From Leifsonia soli (lineage in GTDB: Bacteria; Actinomycetota; Actinomycetes; Actinomycetales; Microbacteriaceae): a stretch of DNA of 64,000 nt. Numbering within the stretch: the first letter of the stretch is position 1; the number at the start of each line of letters is the position of its first letter. The translations under genes were made by a program, and so were the position numbers. Positions 8,495 through 20,557 of this stretch are shown here, piece after piece. The notes under the pieces were generated by a model. That model was not told where the DNA came from and searched no databases. It was given only the letters and a program-made list of their open reading frames with translations. The DNA lies in the NCBI RefSeq assembly GCF_013408745.1, contig NZ_JACCBJ010000001.1, positions 186,001-250,000 of the forward strand, in the 5' to 3' direction.

Positions 8495-9178
8495 ATGACT
8501 AGTCGCATCCTGGTTGTCGACGACGACACCGCGCTTGCGGAGATGATCGGCATCGTTCTCCGGACCGAGGGATTCGACCCTGTCTTCTGCGAGGACGGAG
8601 CACTCGCAGTGGACATCTTCCGGTCGTCCAAGCCCGACCTCGTCCTGCTCGACCTGATGCTCCCGGGCCTCGACGGCATCGAGGTGTGCGGTCGCATCCG
8701 CTCGGAGTCCGGTACGCCGATCATCATGCTCACCGCCAAATCCGACACCGCCGATGTGGTCAAGGGACTCGAGTCCGGTGCAGACGACTACATGGTGAAG
8801 CCTTTCAACCCGAAGGAGCTCGTGGCCCGCATCCGCACCCGGCTGCGTCCGGCCCCGGCCGCCCCGCCGACCGACGAGCTGTCTGTTGGCGACCTGGTCG
8901 TCGACGTCGCCGGGCACGAGGTGCGGCGGGGAGAGACCCGCATCGCTCTCACTCCTCTGGAGTTCGACCTCCTGCTCGCGCTCGCCTCCAAGCCGCAGCA
9001 GGTCTTCACGCGCGAGATGCTGCTCGAGCAGGTCTGGGGCTACCACTACAAAGCCGATACCCGGCTCGTGAACGTGCACGTCCAGCGGCTGCGCGCCAAG
9101 GTGGAGCAGGACCCGGACAACCCGAAGATCGTCATGACCGTGCGCGGCGTCGGCTACCGCGCCGGCGCGGCGGCCTAG
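8495..9178 (+). CDS. mtrA: response regulator MtrA
   Basis: 227 residues. The receiver domain (1-120) has the acidic pair DD near residue 10, the phospho-acceptor Asp53 in LVLLDLMLPG, the Thr in MLTAKS and the Lys in MVKPF. The C-terminal OmpR/PhoB winged helix contains LTPLEFDLLLALASKP and the recognition segment TRLVNVHVQRLRAKVE. MtrA is the essential response regulator of actinobacteria that couples envelope state to cell division and wall hydrolases. The downstream order mtrB-lpqB confirms the assignment. The start has only a weak ribosome-binding site (GGGGAA). Confidence 0.97.
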   Translation: MTSRILVVDDDTALAEMIGIVLRTEGFDPVFCEDGALAVDIFRSSKPDLVLLDLMLPGLDGIEVCGRIRSESGTPIIMLTAKSDTADVVKGLESGADDYMVKPFNPKELVARIRTRLRPAPAAPPTDELSVGDLVVDVAGHEVRRGETRIALTPLEFDLLLALASKPQQVFTREMLLEQVWGYHYKADTRLVNVHVQRLRAKVEQDPDNPKIVMTVRGVGYRAGAAA

Positions 9179-9193
9179 CGACCGGAGGGCCGG

Positions 9194-10828
9194 ATGGGCG
9201 CGCGGTGGCCGACGCGGGACTGGTGGCGCCAGACGCCCGCCCGTCTCGCCCGGCTGTGGCGCAGTTCGCTGCAGCTGCGGACCGTCGCCATCACGCTGCT
9301 CCTGACCGGCGTCGCCATCCTCGTCACCGGCATCTACATGTCCCTGAGCATCAGCAACGACCTGTACCAGTCGCGGCTCGACCAGGCGCTCCGCGACTCC
9401 AGCCGCGCGACCACAACGGCCCAGTCGACGCTGAACGCCTCCGACGTCTCCTCCGGGGATGCGGGCAAGAACCTGTTGAACACCGTCCTGCAGAGCGTCC
9501 AGGCGTCGACCTCGAGCCGTCTGGTCGCGGCCTACCGGGTGCCGGGACAGGACACGGGCATCCTCGCGCCCCCCGACCGCGGCAGCCCCGCCATGAACTC
9601 GGTCATCTCTCCCGAGCTGCGCGAGAAGGTGCAGAACGGCGGCTCGAAGCAGTACTACCAGTCGGTGGCGCTGCCCGCCGGGAGCGACAGCGATCCCGGC
9701 ATCGTTGTCGGGTCGCAGCTGACCCTTCCGTCCTACGGCGAGTACGAGCTCTACATCGGATACAACCTGCGCGACTCGGAGAACACCCTGCTCTTCGTGC
9801 AGAACACCCTGCTGCTGGCCGGCCTTGCGCTCATCCTGCTCATCGGCGCCATCACCTGGGTGATCGTGCGGTTCGTGGTGGAGCCGATCCGGGTGGCCGC
9901 GCGCACCAGCGAGCGGCTCGCCGCGGGCGATCTGGCCGTGCGCATCCCGGAGCGCGGGGAGGACGTGTTCGCGTCTCTCGCCCGCTCGTTCAACGGCATG
10001 GCCGACAGCCTCCAGAGCCAGATCAACCAGCTCGCGACGTTGTCGCAGCTGCAGCAGCGCTTCGTGTCCGATGTGTCCCACGAGCTGCGCACCCCGCTGA
10101 CCACCATCCGCCTGGCGGGTGACGTGATCTACGACCAGCGCGAGGGCTTCGCGCCGGCGACGGCCCGCACGGCCGAGCTGCTGCACACGCAGATCGAGCG
10201 GTTCGACCGCCTGCTCTCCGACCTGCTCGAGATTAGCCGCTACGACGCGGGCTCCGTCGTGCTCGACGCAGAACCCACCAACCTGGTCCGGCTCGCCGAG
10301 GACTGCGTCGACGAGCTCAGGACGCTCTCCGAGCAGAACGGCTCGGAACTGACGCTGGACGCCCCCGGCGGCTACTTCGACGTGCCGATGGACCCGCGGC
10401 GCATCCGCCGTGTCGTGCGCAACCTCATCGGCAACGCCATCGAGCACGGCGAGGGACGTCCGGTCGTCGTGACGGTCGACAGCAACGAGAGCGCGGTCGC
10501 CCTCACCGTCCGCGACTACGGCATCGGGATGAGCCCGCAGGACACCGGCCACGTCTTCGACCGGTTCTGGCGGGCGGACCCGTCGCGCAAGCGGACCCTC
10601 GGCGGCACGGGCCTCGGGCTCGCGATCTCGCTCGAGGACGCGACCCTCCACTCCGGCTGGCTGCAGGTGTGGTCGGCGCCGGGCGCCGGCTCGTGCTTCC
10701 GGCTCACCCTTCCGCGGGTGGTCGGTCGGGAGATCACCGCGTCGCCGCTGCCCCTTCCGCCGGCCGACGCGGGCGCGACGATGCCCCAGGAGAGCGGGAC
10801 CCCGACCGGGAGCGAGGCCCACGCATGA
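9194..10828 (+). CDS. mtrB: sensor histidine kinase MtrB
   Basis: 544 residues, normal family length. There is a membrane helix near residues 33-55, an extracytoplasmic sensor domain of about 150 residues, a second helix ([21 protein letters not shown]), a HAMP linker, the phosphorylation helix [20 protein letters not shown], and an ATPase domain with N box (LIGNAIEHG), G1 (DYGIGMS) and G2 ([10 protein letters not shown]). It phosphorylates MtrA in response to envelope or osmotic signals and is modulated by LpqB. It starts 15 bases after mtrA with a GGAGGG-type site, and its stop overlaps the lpqB start (ATGA). Confidence 0.96.
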   Translation: MGARWPTRDWWRQTPARLARLWRSSLQLRTVAITLLLTGVAILVTGIYMSLSISNDLYQSRLDQALRDSSRATTTAQSTLNASDVSSGDAGKNLLNTVLQSVQASTSSRLVAAYRVPGQDTGILAPPDRGSPAMNSVISPELREKVQNGGSKQYYQSVALPAGSDSDPGIVVGSQLTLPSYGEYELYIGYNLRDSENTLLFVQNTLLLAGLALILLIGAITWVIVRFVVEPIRVAARTSERLAAGDLAVRIPERGEDVFASLARSFNGMADSLQSQINQLATLSQLQQRFVSDVSHELRTPLTTIRLAGDVIYDQREGFAPATARTAELLHTQIERFDRLLSDLLEISRYDAGSVVLDAEPTNLVRLAEDCVDELRTLSEQNGSELTLDAPGGYFDVPMDPRRIRRVVRNLIGNAIEHGEGRPVVVTVDSNESAVALTVRDYGIGMSPQDTGHVFDRFWRADPSRKRTLGGTGLGLAISLEDATLHSGWLQVWSAPGAGSCFRLTLPRVVGREITASPLPLPPADAGATMPQESGTPTGSEAHA

Positions 10829-12534
10829 GCGAACGCACGCGATCCTGGGGCCTGCGCGTCGCGGTGGCATCGGTGACCGCCCTGGTGCTGGTCGCGCTCG
10901 CCGCCTGCGCCAGCATCCCGGACTCGGGGCCGGTGCGTCAGGGAGCGCCGGTCGCCCAGGTGAACGACCCCCTCGACCTCGATTTCAACCCGTCGAAGCC
11001 CGAGAAGGGCGCGAGCCAGCAGCGGATCGTTCAGGGGTTCATCGACGCGGCCTCCAGCCCGAAGAACAATTTCGCCATCGCGCGCGAGTACCTGACGCGG
11101 TCGATGGCCGCGAACTGGAACCCGGACGAGTCGGTGACCGTCGACGACGGGCGCAACCGGAGTTACGACGATCAGGGCACTCTCTGGCGCGTGGAGGTCA
11201 CCCCGGTCGCCAACATCGACTCCATCGGCATGTACCACCCGGTGAGGAGCACGGCTCCCGTCGGTCTCAACTACCAGCTGGTCAAAGAGGACGGGGAGTG
11301 GCGCATCTCGGTGGCACCGGACGGCGTGGTCATCGACGATCCGACGTTCCGCGCCGTGTACACGCAGCAGACCTTGTACTTCTTCAGCCCCGGCTATTCC
11401 TACCTCGTGCCGGATGCGCGCTGGTTCCCGGCCCGGGTGGCGTCGGCGGCGACGCGCGTGGCGAGCTCGCTGCTCGCCGGGCCGGCGCCGTGGCTGAGCG
11501 GGGCGGTGACGACGGCGTTCCCCAAGGGCACCCAGCTCGCCGTCCCCTCGGTGACGACCGCCGGCGGTGTCGCCCGGGTGGACCTCAGCTCGGAAGCGGG
11601 TCAGGCCGACCCGACGCAACTGCAGCGGATGCAGTACCAGCTGGAGCAGTCCCTGGGCAGTCTCGCGCAGAGCGTCCAGTTGTCCATCGAGGGCAACGCC
11701 CAGCAGGTCCCGTCGCTCAGCACCGCCGCTCTGCCCATCCGGAACCCGTCCGTCGACGCGCATCCGTTCGTGGACCGCGGCGATGTGTTCGGCCCGCTCA
11801 ACGGGGACACGGTGGCAGCGCTCAGCGGCCTGAGCGACAAGGTCGTGTCTCTGCACCCGTCGGCCGTCACCCTCAGCGCGTCGCGCGACCAGGCCGCTGT
11901 CCTGTCGCAGGCGGGCGTGTACTCGGTCCGCAAGAGCGGCGATCCGGTCCGGGTGGATGCGCGCCCCGGTCTCATCGGTCCGTCGCTGGACGCCGACGGC
12001 TGGGTCTGGTCGGTGCCGGCGGCGGCCCCGAACGCGATCCAGGTCGCGTCCGCCACCGGAGGAGAGCCCCACGCCGTCACCGTCAACTGGCCGAACGCGA
12101 CCGCCATCCTCTCGCTCGCCGTCTCGCGGGACGGCACCCGGGTTGCGGCCCTCGTTCAGACCGCGACCGGCTATTCGCTCATGGCAGCGGGGATCGTCCG
12201 CGGCGGAAACGCATCGCCCGTCTCGCTGACGGAGCCGGTCGAGCTCGCTGTGCCGACGTCGGTGCCGCGCTCGGCCGCCTGGACGAGTGATCTCACCATC
12301 GCGGTGCTCAGCTCGACCAACGGGGAAGCGACCAGCATCGCGCAGCAGACCGTCGGCGGCGAGCAGACCACGACCTCCGGTCCTGCGGGCGGTCGCGTGA
12401 TCGTCGGGGCGTCCGGACTGGCGCCCTACGTGGTGCTCGGTGCGGATGGCACGCTGCTCGCGCCGACGGGCACCGGCTGGCAGGCGCAGATCGACAAGGT
12501 CGGGGCCGTGGCCGTGCAGCAGGGTCAGCCGTAA
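10825..12534 (+). CDS. lpqB: lipoprotein LpqB, regulator of MtrAB
   Basis: 569 residues. The N-terminus is a lipoprotein signal peptide ending in a LAAC lipobox, with the acylated Cys at about residue 28, followed by SIPDSGPV, typical of LpqB. A GerMN (sporulation/spore germination) domain occupies the middle (about 150-330), and the C-terminal half forms a beta-propeller-like region. LpqB sits on the outer face of the membrane and tunes MtrB signalling. The ATG overlaps the mtrB stop by four bases, so it is translationally coupled; a longer in-frame reading inside mtrB is not the real start because it would hide the signal peptide. Confidence 0.95.
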   Translation: MSERTRSWGLRVAVASVTALVLVALAACASIPDSGPVRQGAPVAQVNDPLDLDFNPSKPEKGASQQRIVQGFIDAASSPKNNFAIAREYLTRSMAANWNPDESVTVDDGRNRSYDDQGTLWRVEVTPVANIDSIGMYHPVRSTAPVGLNYQLVKEDGEWRISVAPDGVVIDDPTFRAVYTQQTLYFFSPGYSYLVPDARWFPARVASAATRVASSLLAGPAPWLSGAVTTAFPKGTQLAVPSVTTAGGVARVDLSSEAGQADPTQLQRMQYQLEQSLGSLAQSVQLSIEGNAQQVPSLSTAALPIRNPSVDAHPFVDRGDVFGPLNGDTVAALSGLSDKVVSLHPSAVTLSASRDQAAVLSQAGVYSVRKSGDPVRVDARPGLIGPSLDADGWVWSVPAAAPNAIQVASATGGEPHAVTVNWPNATAILSLAVSRDGTRVAALVQTATGYSLMAAGIVRGGNASPVSLTEPVELAVPTSVPRSAAWTSDLTIAVLSSTNGEATSIAQQTVGGEQTTTSGPAGGRVIVGASGLAPYVVLGADGTLLAPTGTGWQAQIDKVGAVAVQQGQP

Positions 12535-12634
12535 ACCGCTCTCCCTGCGTGTCCACAGCCGCCGCCACCAGCCGGTTCTCCACAGATTCCGCCTCGACGG
12601 CCCGCCCGGAACCGCGCCCCGGGATGCTCGAACC

Positions 12635-13384
12635 ATGACAGCCAACACCCTGGTCCGCGAATCCCTGCTCGACGCCGCCGCGATCGTCCTCCCTGTGCGA
12701 TGCGCCGGGTGCCGTCGTCCCGACCGCTCTCTCTGCGACGACTGCGACGCGGCGCTGCGCCCGGTCGCCCGGCTCGATGCGATAGGCGACATCCCGGTCT
12801 GGTCCGCGCTCAGCTACGAGGGCGTCGCGCGGCGCGTGCTGCTGGCCTACAAGGACGGCGGCCGGGTGGACGTGGTGCGAGCGCTCGCGCGCGCCCTGCG
12901 CTGTGCGGTGGCGGAGGCGCAGAGGCAGACCGCCCGCGCGCCCGGCGAAGCCGACGCCGGCGACGCGGCCCTGCTGCCCGTTCTCATCCCGTCCACCCGG
13001 TCCGCCTGGCGCCGGAGGGGCTACCACCCGAGCCGCTCGGTCCTCGCCCGGGCGCACATCCTGGTCCCTCCGCTCTGGCGAGCGCTGCGACTGTCGCGCC
13101 AAACGGCGGACCAGGCCGGGCTCACGGCCACGCAGCGTTCCGGGAACCGGCGGGGCAGCTTCGTCGCCTCGAGGCGGCTGGCCGGCCGCACCTGCCTGAT
13201 CGTGGACGACATCGTGACCTCTGGGGCGACCATCGCCGAAGCGGCCAGAGCGATCCGAGCCGTCGGCGGCCGGGTAGCGGGTGCGGCCGCGATCGCCCGG
13301 ACGCCGCTCCGCGGTGGAGGGCGTGTCCAGCAACCACACAGCGGACCCTGGGGAGATGCCGCCTGTTTTCCGGTTTCTAAATGA
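12635..13384 (+). CDS. ComF-family phosphoribosyltransferase-like protein
   Basis: 249 residues. The N-terminus carries a four-cysteine zinc finger (Cys23, 26, 34 and 37) in the CAGC...CDDC pattern, and the C-terminal part has a PRPP-binding motif CLIVDDIVTSGATI. ComF proteins take part in DNA uptake in competent bacteria, but in actinobacteria the role is untested. It begins 100 bases after lpqB and has no strong ribosome-binding site (CTCGAACC before the ATG), so the start is less certain than the domain call. Confidence 0.88.
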   Translation: MTANTLVRESLLDAAAIVLPVRCAGCRRPDRSLCDDCDAALRPVARLDAIGDIPVWSALSYEGVARRVLLAYKDGGRVDVVRALARALRCAVAEAQRQTARAPGEADAGDAALLPVLIPSTRSAWRRRGYHPSRSVLARAHILVPPLWRALRLSRQTADQAGLTATQRSGNRRGSFVASRRLAGRTCLIVDDIVTSGATIAEAARAIRAVGGRVAGAAAIARTPLRGGGRVQQPHSGPWGDAACFPVSK

Positions 13385-13396
13385 GGTCGGCGGCAC

Positions 13397-13402
13397 TACG
13401 GT
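13397..13402 (+). promoter_or_regulatory. candidate -10 element of hpf (TACGGT)
   Basis: TACGGT lies about 70 bases before the hpf start and would give a leader that contains the strong GGGAGG ribosome-binding site. A matching -35 box is not clear. Confidence 0.35.
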
Positions 13403-13472
13403 AGTCGAAAAGGTGTGGTCGATCCGCCCTTCGTGATCCGGGCGGTCGTCACGCCGGAACAGGGAGGTCTCC

Positions 13473-14174
13473 ATGGACATCAACATCATCGGACGCAACC
13501 TGGGTATCACTGATCGCTTCCGGGAGTACGCCACCGAGAAGTCCGAGAAAGTGGCGCATCTGGCCGAGAGGGCGATCTCGTTCGAGATCAAGGTCAGCAG
13601 GCACAACGAGAAGCTGGGCAGCCAGAACGGCGACGATCGGGTCGAATTGACCCTCGTCGGTCCGAAGGCCGTCGTGCGGTCCGAGGCGACAGGGCAGGAC
13701 AAGTACGCCGCCTTCGACATCGCCCTCGGCAAGCTCCTCGAGCGCGTGAGGCGAGCGAAGGACCGACGCAAGGTCCATCGCGGGCAGCACCGACCGACCT
13801 CGTTGCGTGAGGCGAGCACGGACGGTTTCAGTGCGGTCGGACTCGCGGCGGCTCCCGTCGCAGTGCTCGACCAGGTGAGAACCGGCGCGATGCCCGCCGT
13901 GTCCGATGAAACGGAGGAGAAGGCGGAGGCGGAGGAGGAGTACTCTCCCGTCGTCATCCGCAAGAAGGTGTTCGCCTCCGTACCGATGACCGTGGACGAC
14001 GCTCTGTACTACATGGAGCTCGTCGGACACGACTTCTATCTGTTCGTCGACCAGGAGACCATGCGTCCGAGCGTCGTCTACCGCCGCAAGGGCTGGGACT
14101 ACGGCGTGATCGCGCTCGACGACGAGGCCGAAGAGCTGCAGGAGGTCGCGACCGCGGCCCGCAAGCTGGGCTGA
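13473..14174 (+). CDS. hpf: ribosome hibernation promoting factor, long form
   Basis: 233 residues, the size of the long HPF/RaiA form. The N-terminal S30AE domain (about 1-110: MDINIIGRNLGITDRFREYA) binds the decoding centre, a variable acidic linker follows (EEKAEAEEEY), and the C-terminal dimerisation domain (about 170-225: VRKK-type segment then YRRKGWDYGVIAL) joins two 70S ribosomes into 100S particles. It shuts down translation in stationary phase. A strong ribosome-binding site (GGGAGGT) sits just upstream. A perfect hairpin follows the gene. Confidence 0.95.
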   Translation: MDINIIGRNLGITDRFREYATEKSEKVAHLAERAISFEIKVSRHNEKLGSQNGDDRVELTLVGPKAVVRSEATGQDKYAAFDIALGKLLERVRRAKDRRKVHRGQHRPTSLREASTDGFSAVGLAAAPVAVLDQVRTGAMPAVSDETEEKAEAEEEYSPVVIRKKVFASVPMTVDDALYYMELVGHDFYLFVDQETMRPSVVYRRKGWDYGVIALDDEAEELQEVATAARKLG

Positions 14175-14196
14175 CCGCGGCGCACGCCGTGGAAGC

Positions 14197-14233
14197 GTCG
14201 ATGGCGGCCGCCCGGGCGGCGGCCGCCATCGAC
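14197..14233 (+). terminator. 16-bp perfect hairpin after hpf
   Basis: The arms 14197-14212 and 14218-14233 are perfectly complementary over 16 bases with a 5-base loop. There is no T-run, as is usual for terminators in high-GC actinobacteria. Its core CGATGGCGGCC recurs in the hairpin after secA. Confidence 0.7.
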
Positions 14234-14331
14234 TCGCCCGATCAGCATTCCCGAGGCTGCGCCGAGCGGGCGTCCAGACTCCTCTCAGGCCGGGCAGGTC
14301 GAACGTCAGGGCGGAACAAGTAGCATGTCTC

Positions 14332-14337
14332 TAGCGT
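14332..14337 (+). promoter_or_regulatory. candidate -10 element of secA (TAGCGT)
   Basis: TAGCGT about 80 bases before the secA GTG matches the TANNNT form seen before many genes in this window. It implies a leader of about 70 bases carrying the GGAG ribosome-binding site. No clear -35 box. Confidence 0.4.
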
Positions 14338-14415
14338 CGGCGGAGTATGCCGTCCGGCGTGCGTCCGCCGGGGCGCCGGGCTGTCCGCCCGACCGAGCGT
14401 AAGTGGAGTGCATCA

Positions 14416-17220
<2,805 letters not shown>

Positions 17221-17235
17221 TCGGGAACTGATCGC

Positions 17236-17271
17236 ACGACGATGGCGGCCCCGCGGGGCCGCCATCGTCGT
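17236..17271. terminator. 17-bp perfect hairpin, bidirectional terminator after secA
   Basis: The arms 17236-17252 and 17255-17271 are perfectly complementary with a tight centre (CCCGCGGG). It lies between the convergent ends of secA and the Rv3235-like gene, so it can serve both. No T-run follows. Confidence 0.75.
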
Positions 17272-17279
17272 CTCCGCCG

Positions 17280-17831
17280 CTACAGGACGTTGATGGCCGT
17301 GGCGCGCCACCGGGTACGGTGGCGCTCCAGCCGGATGGCAACGGCCCGTGACCGACCGGGCTGGTGCACCATCACGACCGCTTCGACGACGCCCTCGACC
17401 GGGAACGCCAGCAGAGGATCGCCGATGGTCATACGCGGTCGCAGCGGATTGTCGGCCGCGGTCGTCCGCGCCTGGACGGTCAGCATGGTGCGACGCAGAA
17501 GGTGGACGTAGACCGAGTCGCTCACCCAGCGGCCGATCTGATCGAGCGGGCGGGCTCCCGCGAGGATCTCCACCACCGACCGCGCGAGGTTCGAGCACAG
17601 GGTCGCCGGACTCGGCTCCCCGTTCGTCGGAAACTCGACGAGGTCGCCGGGGCGCCCCTCCCGTCGTGCGATGACCCTGTCCATAAGCCCCGCGTCGGCC
17701 AGCGGCTGGGCCGGCGGCCGGTCCGATGACGGATCTCCGAGGAGAGCGCCCGGACGGCCGGCGGCTGCCGGCCGTCCGCCGGGCAGTGCCGAGGGGGACG
17801 GGGTCGCGGGGGCGAGGGCGAGGTGGTGCAT
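17280..17831 (-). CDS. Rv3235-family protein of unknown function
   Basis: 183 residues from an ATG (MHHLALAPATPSPSA) with GGGAG six bases upstream; 24 more residues are open upstream but lack a good site. The first 60 residues are Pro/Ala-rich and probably disordered. The remainder (about 70-183) is the Rv3235 domain, with segments such as LARSVVEILAGARPLDQIGRWVSD and a basic C-terminus. Genes of this family sit next to secA across actinobacteria. No activity is known; the conserved position suggests a link with secretion or hibernation, but this is only context. Confidence 0.85.
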   Translation of the reverse strand: MHHLALAPATPSPSALPGGRPAAAGRPGALLGDPSSDRPPAQPLADAGLMDRVIARREGRPGDLVEFPTNGEPSPATLCSNLARSVVEILAGARPLDQIGRWVSDSVYVHLLRRTMLTVQARTTAADNPLRPRMTIGDPLLAFPVEGVVEAVVMVHQPGRSRAVAIRLERHRTRWRATAINVL

Positions 17832-17977
17832 GTGATCTCCCGGAGGGGTGTGTCGGTGGTCTGTGCTGAAATAGAGTCGTGATATGTGCGATTCCTCACT
17901 CAAACAGGTCGACGGGCGTCGGACCAGGGCACAAACGCGTTGTGGATAACTCTCGTCATCCCTGTCGGAGCGCCGTT

Positions 17978-17983
17978 TAGGAT
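17978..17983 (+). promoter_or_regulatory. -10 element of pdtaS (TAGGAT), leaderless start
   Basis: TAGGAT ends six bases before the pdtaS GTG. The GGGGAG between them touches the start codon and is too close to act as a Shine-Dalgarno sequence, so the transcript probably begins at the GTG. Confidence 0.5.
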
Positions 17984-17989
17984 GGGGAG

Positions 17990-19483
17990 GTGTCGACCCT
18001 CAGCGATCTCGTCCATGCCCATGGCCGCTCCTCGGAAGAGGACGTCGAGTGGCTGCACGGCCTCGTCGGCGACTGGCAGCTCCTGGCCGATCTCGCCTTC
18101 GCGGACATCGTGCTGTGGGTGCCGACCGCCGACGACGACTTCGTCGCGGTGGCGCACGCCCGCCCCTCCTCGGCGGCGACGCTCTTCTACCGGGATTTCG
18201 TCGGCCAGCGCATCAAGCCGGAGTGGCGCCAGCAGGTGACCGACGCGTACCGGTCGAAGCAGATCATCGACACGTCGGCTCCCGACTGGTACGAAGAGAC
18301 GCCGACGCGCGTGCGCGCGGTGCCCGTGATCCGCCGGCTCACCGTCCACTCGCCGGACACCGCTCCGGAGCCCGTTGCGGTGATCACGCGCCACACCAAT
18401 CTGAGCGAGGCGCGCACCCCGAGCCGCCAGGAGCTCACCTTCAACGAATGCGCCAACGATCTCTTCAACATGATCGCGACGGGCGACTTCCCCGACCTCG
18501 GAGCCCCGGCTGCCCCTCGACGCGGCGCCCCGCGCGCTGCCGACGGCCTGATCCGGCTCGACGTCGACGGCATCACCACCTTCGCCAGCCCCAACGCGCT
18601 GAGCGCCTTCAACCGCATGGGCTTCACCGGCGAGCTGGAGGGCGAGTCGCTCGCCACGGTGACGACCGGCCTCCTGGCGGGCACCATCACCGTCGACGAG
18701 TCCCTGCCGCTGGTCGTGACCGGCCGTGCGCCTTGGCGCACCGACATCGAGGCGCGCGGCGTGACGGTGTCGCTGCGTGCCATCCCCATCCGCAACCGCG
18801 GCGAGCGGGTCGGCGCCATCGTGCTCTGCCGCGACGTCTCAGAGCAGCGGCACCAGGAGCGGGAGCTCATCACCAAGGATGCGACGATCCGCGAGATCCA
18901 CCACCGCGTGAAGAACAACCTGCAGACCGTGGCATCCCTGCTGCGCATCCAGGCGCGCCGCACCCACTCGGAGGAGGCGCGCGAAGCCCTCAGCCAGGCC
19001 ATGCGGCGCGTGGCGGCCATCGCCGTGGTGCACGACACCCTGTCGACGGGCCTGGCGCAGATCGTGGACTTCGACGACGTGTTCGATCGCGTGCTGCTGC
19101 TCGTCGCCGAGGTCGCGGCGAGCCACACGACGACGGTGCATCCGAAGAAGTCGGGGACCTTCGGCAAGCTGCCGTCGGAGTACGCGACACCGCTGGCGCT
19201 GGCGCTCACCGAGCTCGTGACCAACGCCGTGGAGCACGGCCTCGCCGGCCGCGAGGGCGAGGTCGAGATCGTCGCCAACCGGTCGGAGGAGTCGCTGACC
19301 GTCAAGGTGGTCGACAACGGGTCCGGCCTCCCGGAGGGCAAGGTCGGGACGGGTCTCGGAACCCAGATCGTCCGGACGCTCATCCAGGGGGAGCTCGGCG
19401 GAGCGATCGACTGGCACACGATGATGGGGCAGGGCACCGAGGTGACCATCGAGGTCCCGCTACGGTACCTGACCAAGATCTGA
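17990..19483 (+). CDS. pdtaS: sensor histidine kinase PdtaS
   Basis: 497 residues with the PdtaS layout: an N-terminal GAF-like domain (about 1-150, opening VSTLSDLV and WQLLADLAFAD as in the mycobacterial protein), a PAS domain (about 185-285), a HisKA_2 phosphorylation site IREIHHRVKNNLQTVASLL with His304/305, and an ATPase domain with N box (ELVTNAVEHG), G1 (DNGSGLP) and G2 (GLGTQIVRTL). No membrane helix, so it is cytosolic. It phosphorylates the antiterminator regulator PdtaR, which is not in this window. In mycobacteria it responds to copper and nitric oxide. Confidence 0.93.
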   Translation: MSTLSDLVHAHGRSSEEDVEWLHGLVGDWQLLADLAFADIVLWVPTADDDFVAVAHARPSSAATLFYRDFVGQRIKPEWRQQVTDAYRSKQIIDTSAPDWYEETPTRVRAVPVIRRLTVHSPDTAPEPVAVITRHTNLSEARTPSRQELTFNECANDLFNMIATGDFPDLGAPAAPRRGAPRAADGLIRLDVDGITTFASPNALSAFNRMGFTGELEGESLATVTTGLLAGTITVDESLPLVVTGRAPWRTDIEARGVTVSLRAIPIRNRGERVGAIVLCRDVSEQRHQERELITKDATIREIHHRVKNNLQTVASLLRIQARRTHSEEAREALSQAMRRVAAIAVVHDTLSTGLAQIVDFDDVFDRVLLLVAEVAASHTTTVHPKKSGTFGKLPSEYATPLALALTELVTNAVEHGLAGREGEVEIVANRSEESLTVKVVDNGSGLPEGKVGTGLGTQIVRTLIQGELGGAIDWHTMMGQGTEVTIEVPLRYLTKI

Positions 19484-19512
19484 CCGGCGGACGCTCCCGC
19501 AGAAAGAAAAAT

Positions 19513-19555
19513 GCCGAGGGGCGCTCGGTGCTAGGTGTGTGAGCGCCGCCTCGGC
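19513..19555. terminator. imperfect hairpin between pdtaS and whiB1
   Basis: Arms GCCGAGGGGCGCTC and GAGCGCCGCCTCGGC pair with one bulged base around a 14-base loop, in the gap between convergent pdtaS and whiB1. It probably ends both transcripts. Confidence 0.6.
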
Positions 19556-19613
19556 TGTGTCGGACGCGCGGGTGGGTAGGGCCCGCGCCGACGATGGGGG
19601 ATGGGGTGGAGCG

Positions 19614-19862
19614 TCAGGATGCGCGACGTGCGCGTGCGGCGCGGCGCTTGAGAGCGCGGCGCTCATCCTCGGAGAGACCGCCCCAGACGCCCGAGTCCTG
19701 TCCGGTCTCGAGGGCGTACTGCAGGCAGATCTCGGTCACGGTGCAGCGTGCGCAGACCGCCTTGGCCTTGTCGATCTGGTCGACCGCAGGGCCGGTGTTG
19801 CCCACCGGGAAGAAAAGCTCAGGGTCCGCGGTGAGGCAGGCGGCTTTGTCGCGCCAATCCAT
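19614..19862 (-). CDS. whiB1: iron-sulfur transcription factor WhiB1
   Basis: 82 residues, nearly colinear with mycobacterial WhiB1. The four cluster ligands are Cys9, Cys37, Cys40 and Cys46, followed by the turn GVWGGLSEDERRALKRR that contacts DNA and sigma factor. WhiB1 carries an NO-sensitive [4Fe-4S] cluster, binds the primary sigma factor and is essential in mycobacteria. A clear AAGGAG site lies nine bases before the ATG. The upstream 225 bases are unusually AT-rich for this window and hold its promoter, which I cannot place exactly. Confidence 0.96.
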   Translation of the reverse strand: MDWRDKAACLTADPELFFPVGNTGPAVDQIDKAKAVCARCTVTEICLQYALETGQDSGVWGGLSEDERRALKRRAARARRAS

Positions 19863-20021
19863 GAAGATGTGCTCCTTGTTTACTGGGGTTCCTGACCCGA
19901 GAGGGCCATAGAATGCAGATAAGCAGTCGGGTTGCAGGGTGCTTAGATCCGTGGGGAATCAGACCTGCCCACGACCCTGTGAGCGTTAACTCGACCGTTG
20001 AATATGCTCCCATAGCCCTTA

Positions 20022-20051
20022 TTGCGAATCAATAGTTTTGTATGGGATAAC
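20022..20051 (+). promoter_or_regulatory. promoter of the small membrane-protein gene at 20.1 kb
   Basis: TTGCGA (20022-20027) and GATAAC (20046-20051) are spaced by 18 bases and give a leader of about 30 bases with AGGA before the GTG. It is the best -35/-10 pair seen in the window and lies in the AT-rich space behind whiB1. Confidence 0.5.
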
Positions 20052-20087
20052 GCTGAGAACACGAGCCGGAAACGTCAGGATGCTATA

Positions 20088-20528
20088 GTGCCCGACCCCC
20101 AGAACGCCCCGGAGGCGGCCGCTCAGCACCGCCCGGCGCGCCCGCCCCTCCTCACGGTGCTGACCGTGATCCTCGCGCTCGAGACGGCCCTCGTGGCCGG
20201 TGTGGCGTGCTGGCTGGTCTACGAACTGCTCACGCAGACGCCGGAGTCGTACCCCTCCGCGGTCGCCATCGTGATCCTCGTCCTCCTCGCCGCGGCCTGG
20301 CTGATCGCGACACTCGTCGGCCTGCTGCGCCGCCGGGGCTGGGCGCGTGCGTCCGCCCTCACCATCCAGATCCTCCAGCTCGCGGTCGCCGTCGGCTGTT
20401 TCCAGGGCTTCTATGCGCGCCCGGACGTCGGCTGGGCCCTCCTGGTGCCCGCGGTCGTCGCCGGCGTCCTGGCCGTCTCCCCGGCCGTGGTCCGCGCCAC
20501 GGCGCGCAACACGGAGCAACACGAATAG
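20088..20528 (+). CDS. small integral membrane protein, function unknown
   Basis: 146 residues from a GTG (VPDPQNAPEA) with AGGA seven bases upstream. Four hydrophobic segments fill the protein: LTVLTVILALETALVAGVAC, VAIVILVLLAAAWLIATLVGLL, a third around ALTIQILQLAVAVGC and a last VLAVSP-type helix. The termini are polar. Proteins like this are common orphans in actinobacteria and I do not recognise a family with known function. The next gene begins 29 bases after the stop, so co-transcription is possible. Confidence 0.75.
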   Translation: MPDPQNAPEAAAQHRPARPPLLTVLTVILALETALVAGVACWLVYELLTQTPESYPSAVAIVILVLLAAAWLIATLVGLLRRRGWARASALTIQILQLAVAVGCFQGFYARPDVGWALLVPAVVAGVLAVSPAVVRATARNTEQHE

Positions 20529-20557
20529 CGTCCGGCGGGAACAAGCCGGAGACTCGA

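Noticed and set aside
12594..12602. TTCTCCACA-like word resembling a DnaA box (also near 22.89 kb).
   Set aside because: Single imperfect copies with no cluster and no dnaA or origin genes nearby.
13473..14174. HPF called as short-form YfiA.
   Set aside because: The C-terminal dimerisation domain is present, so it is the long form.
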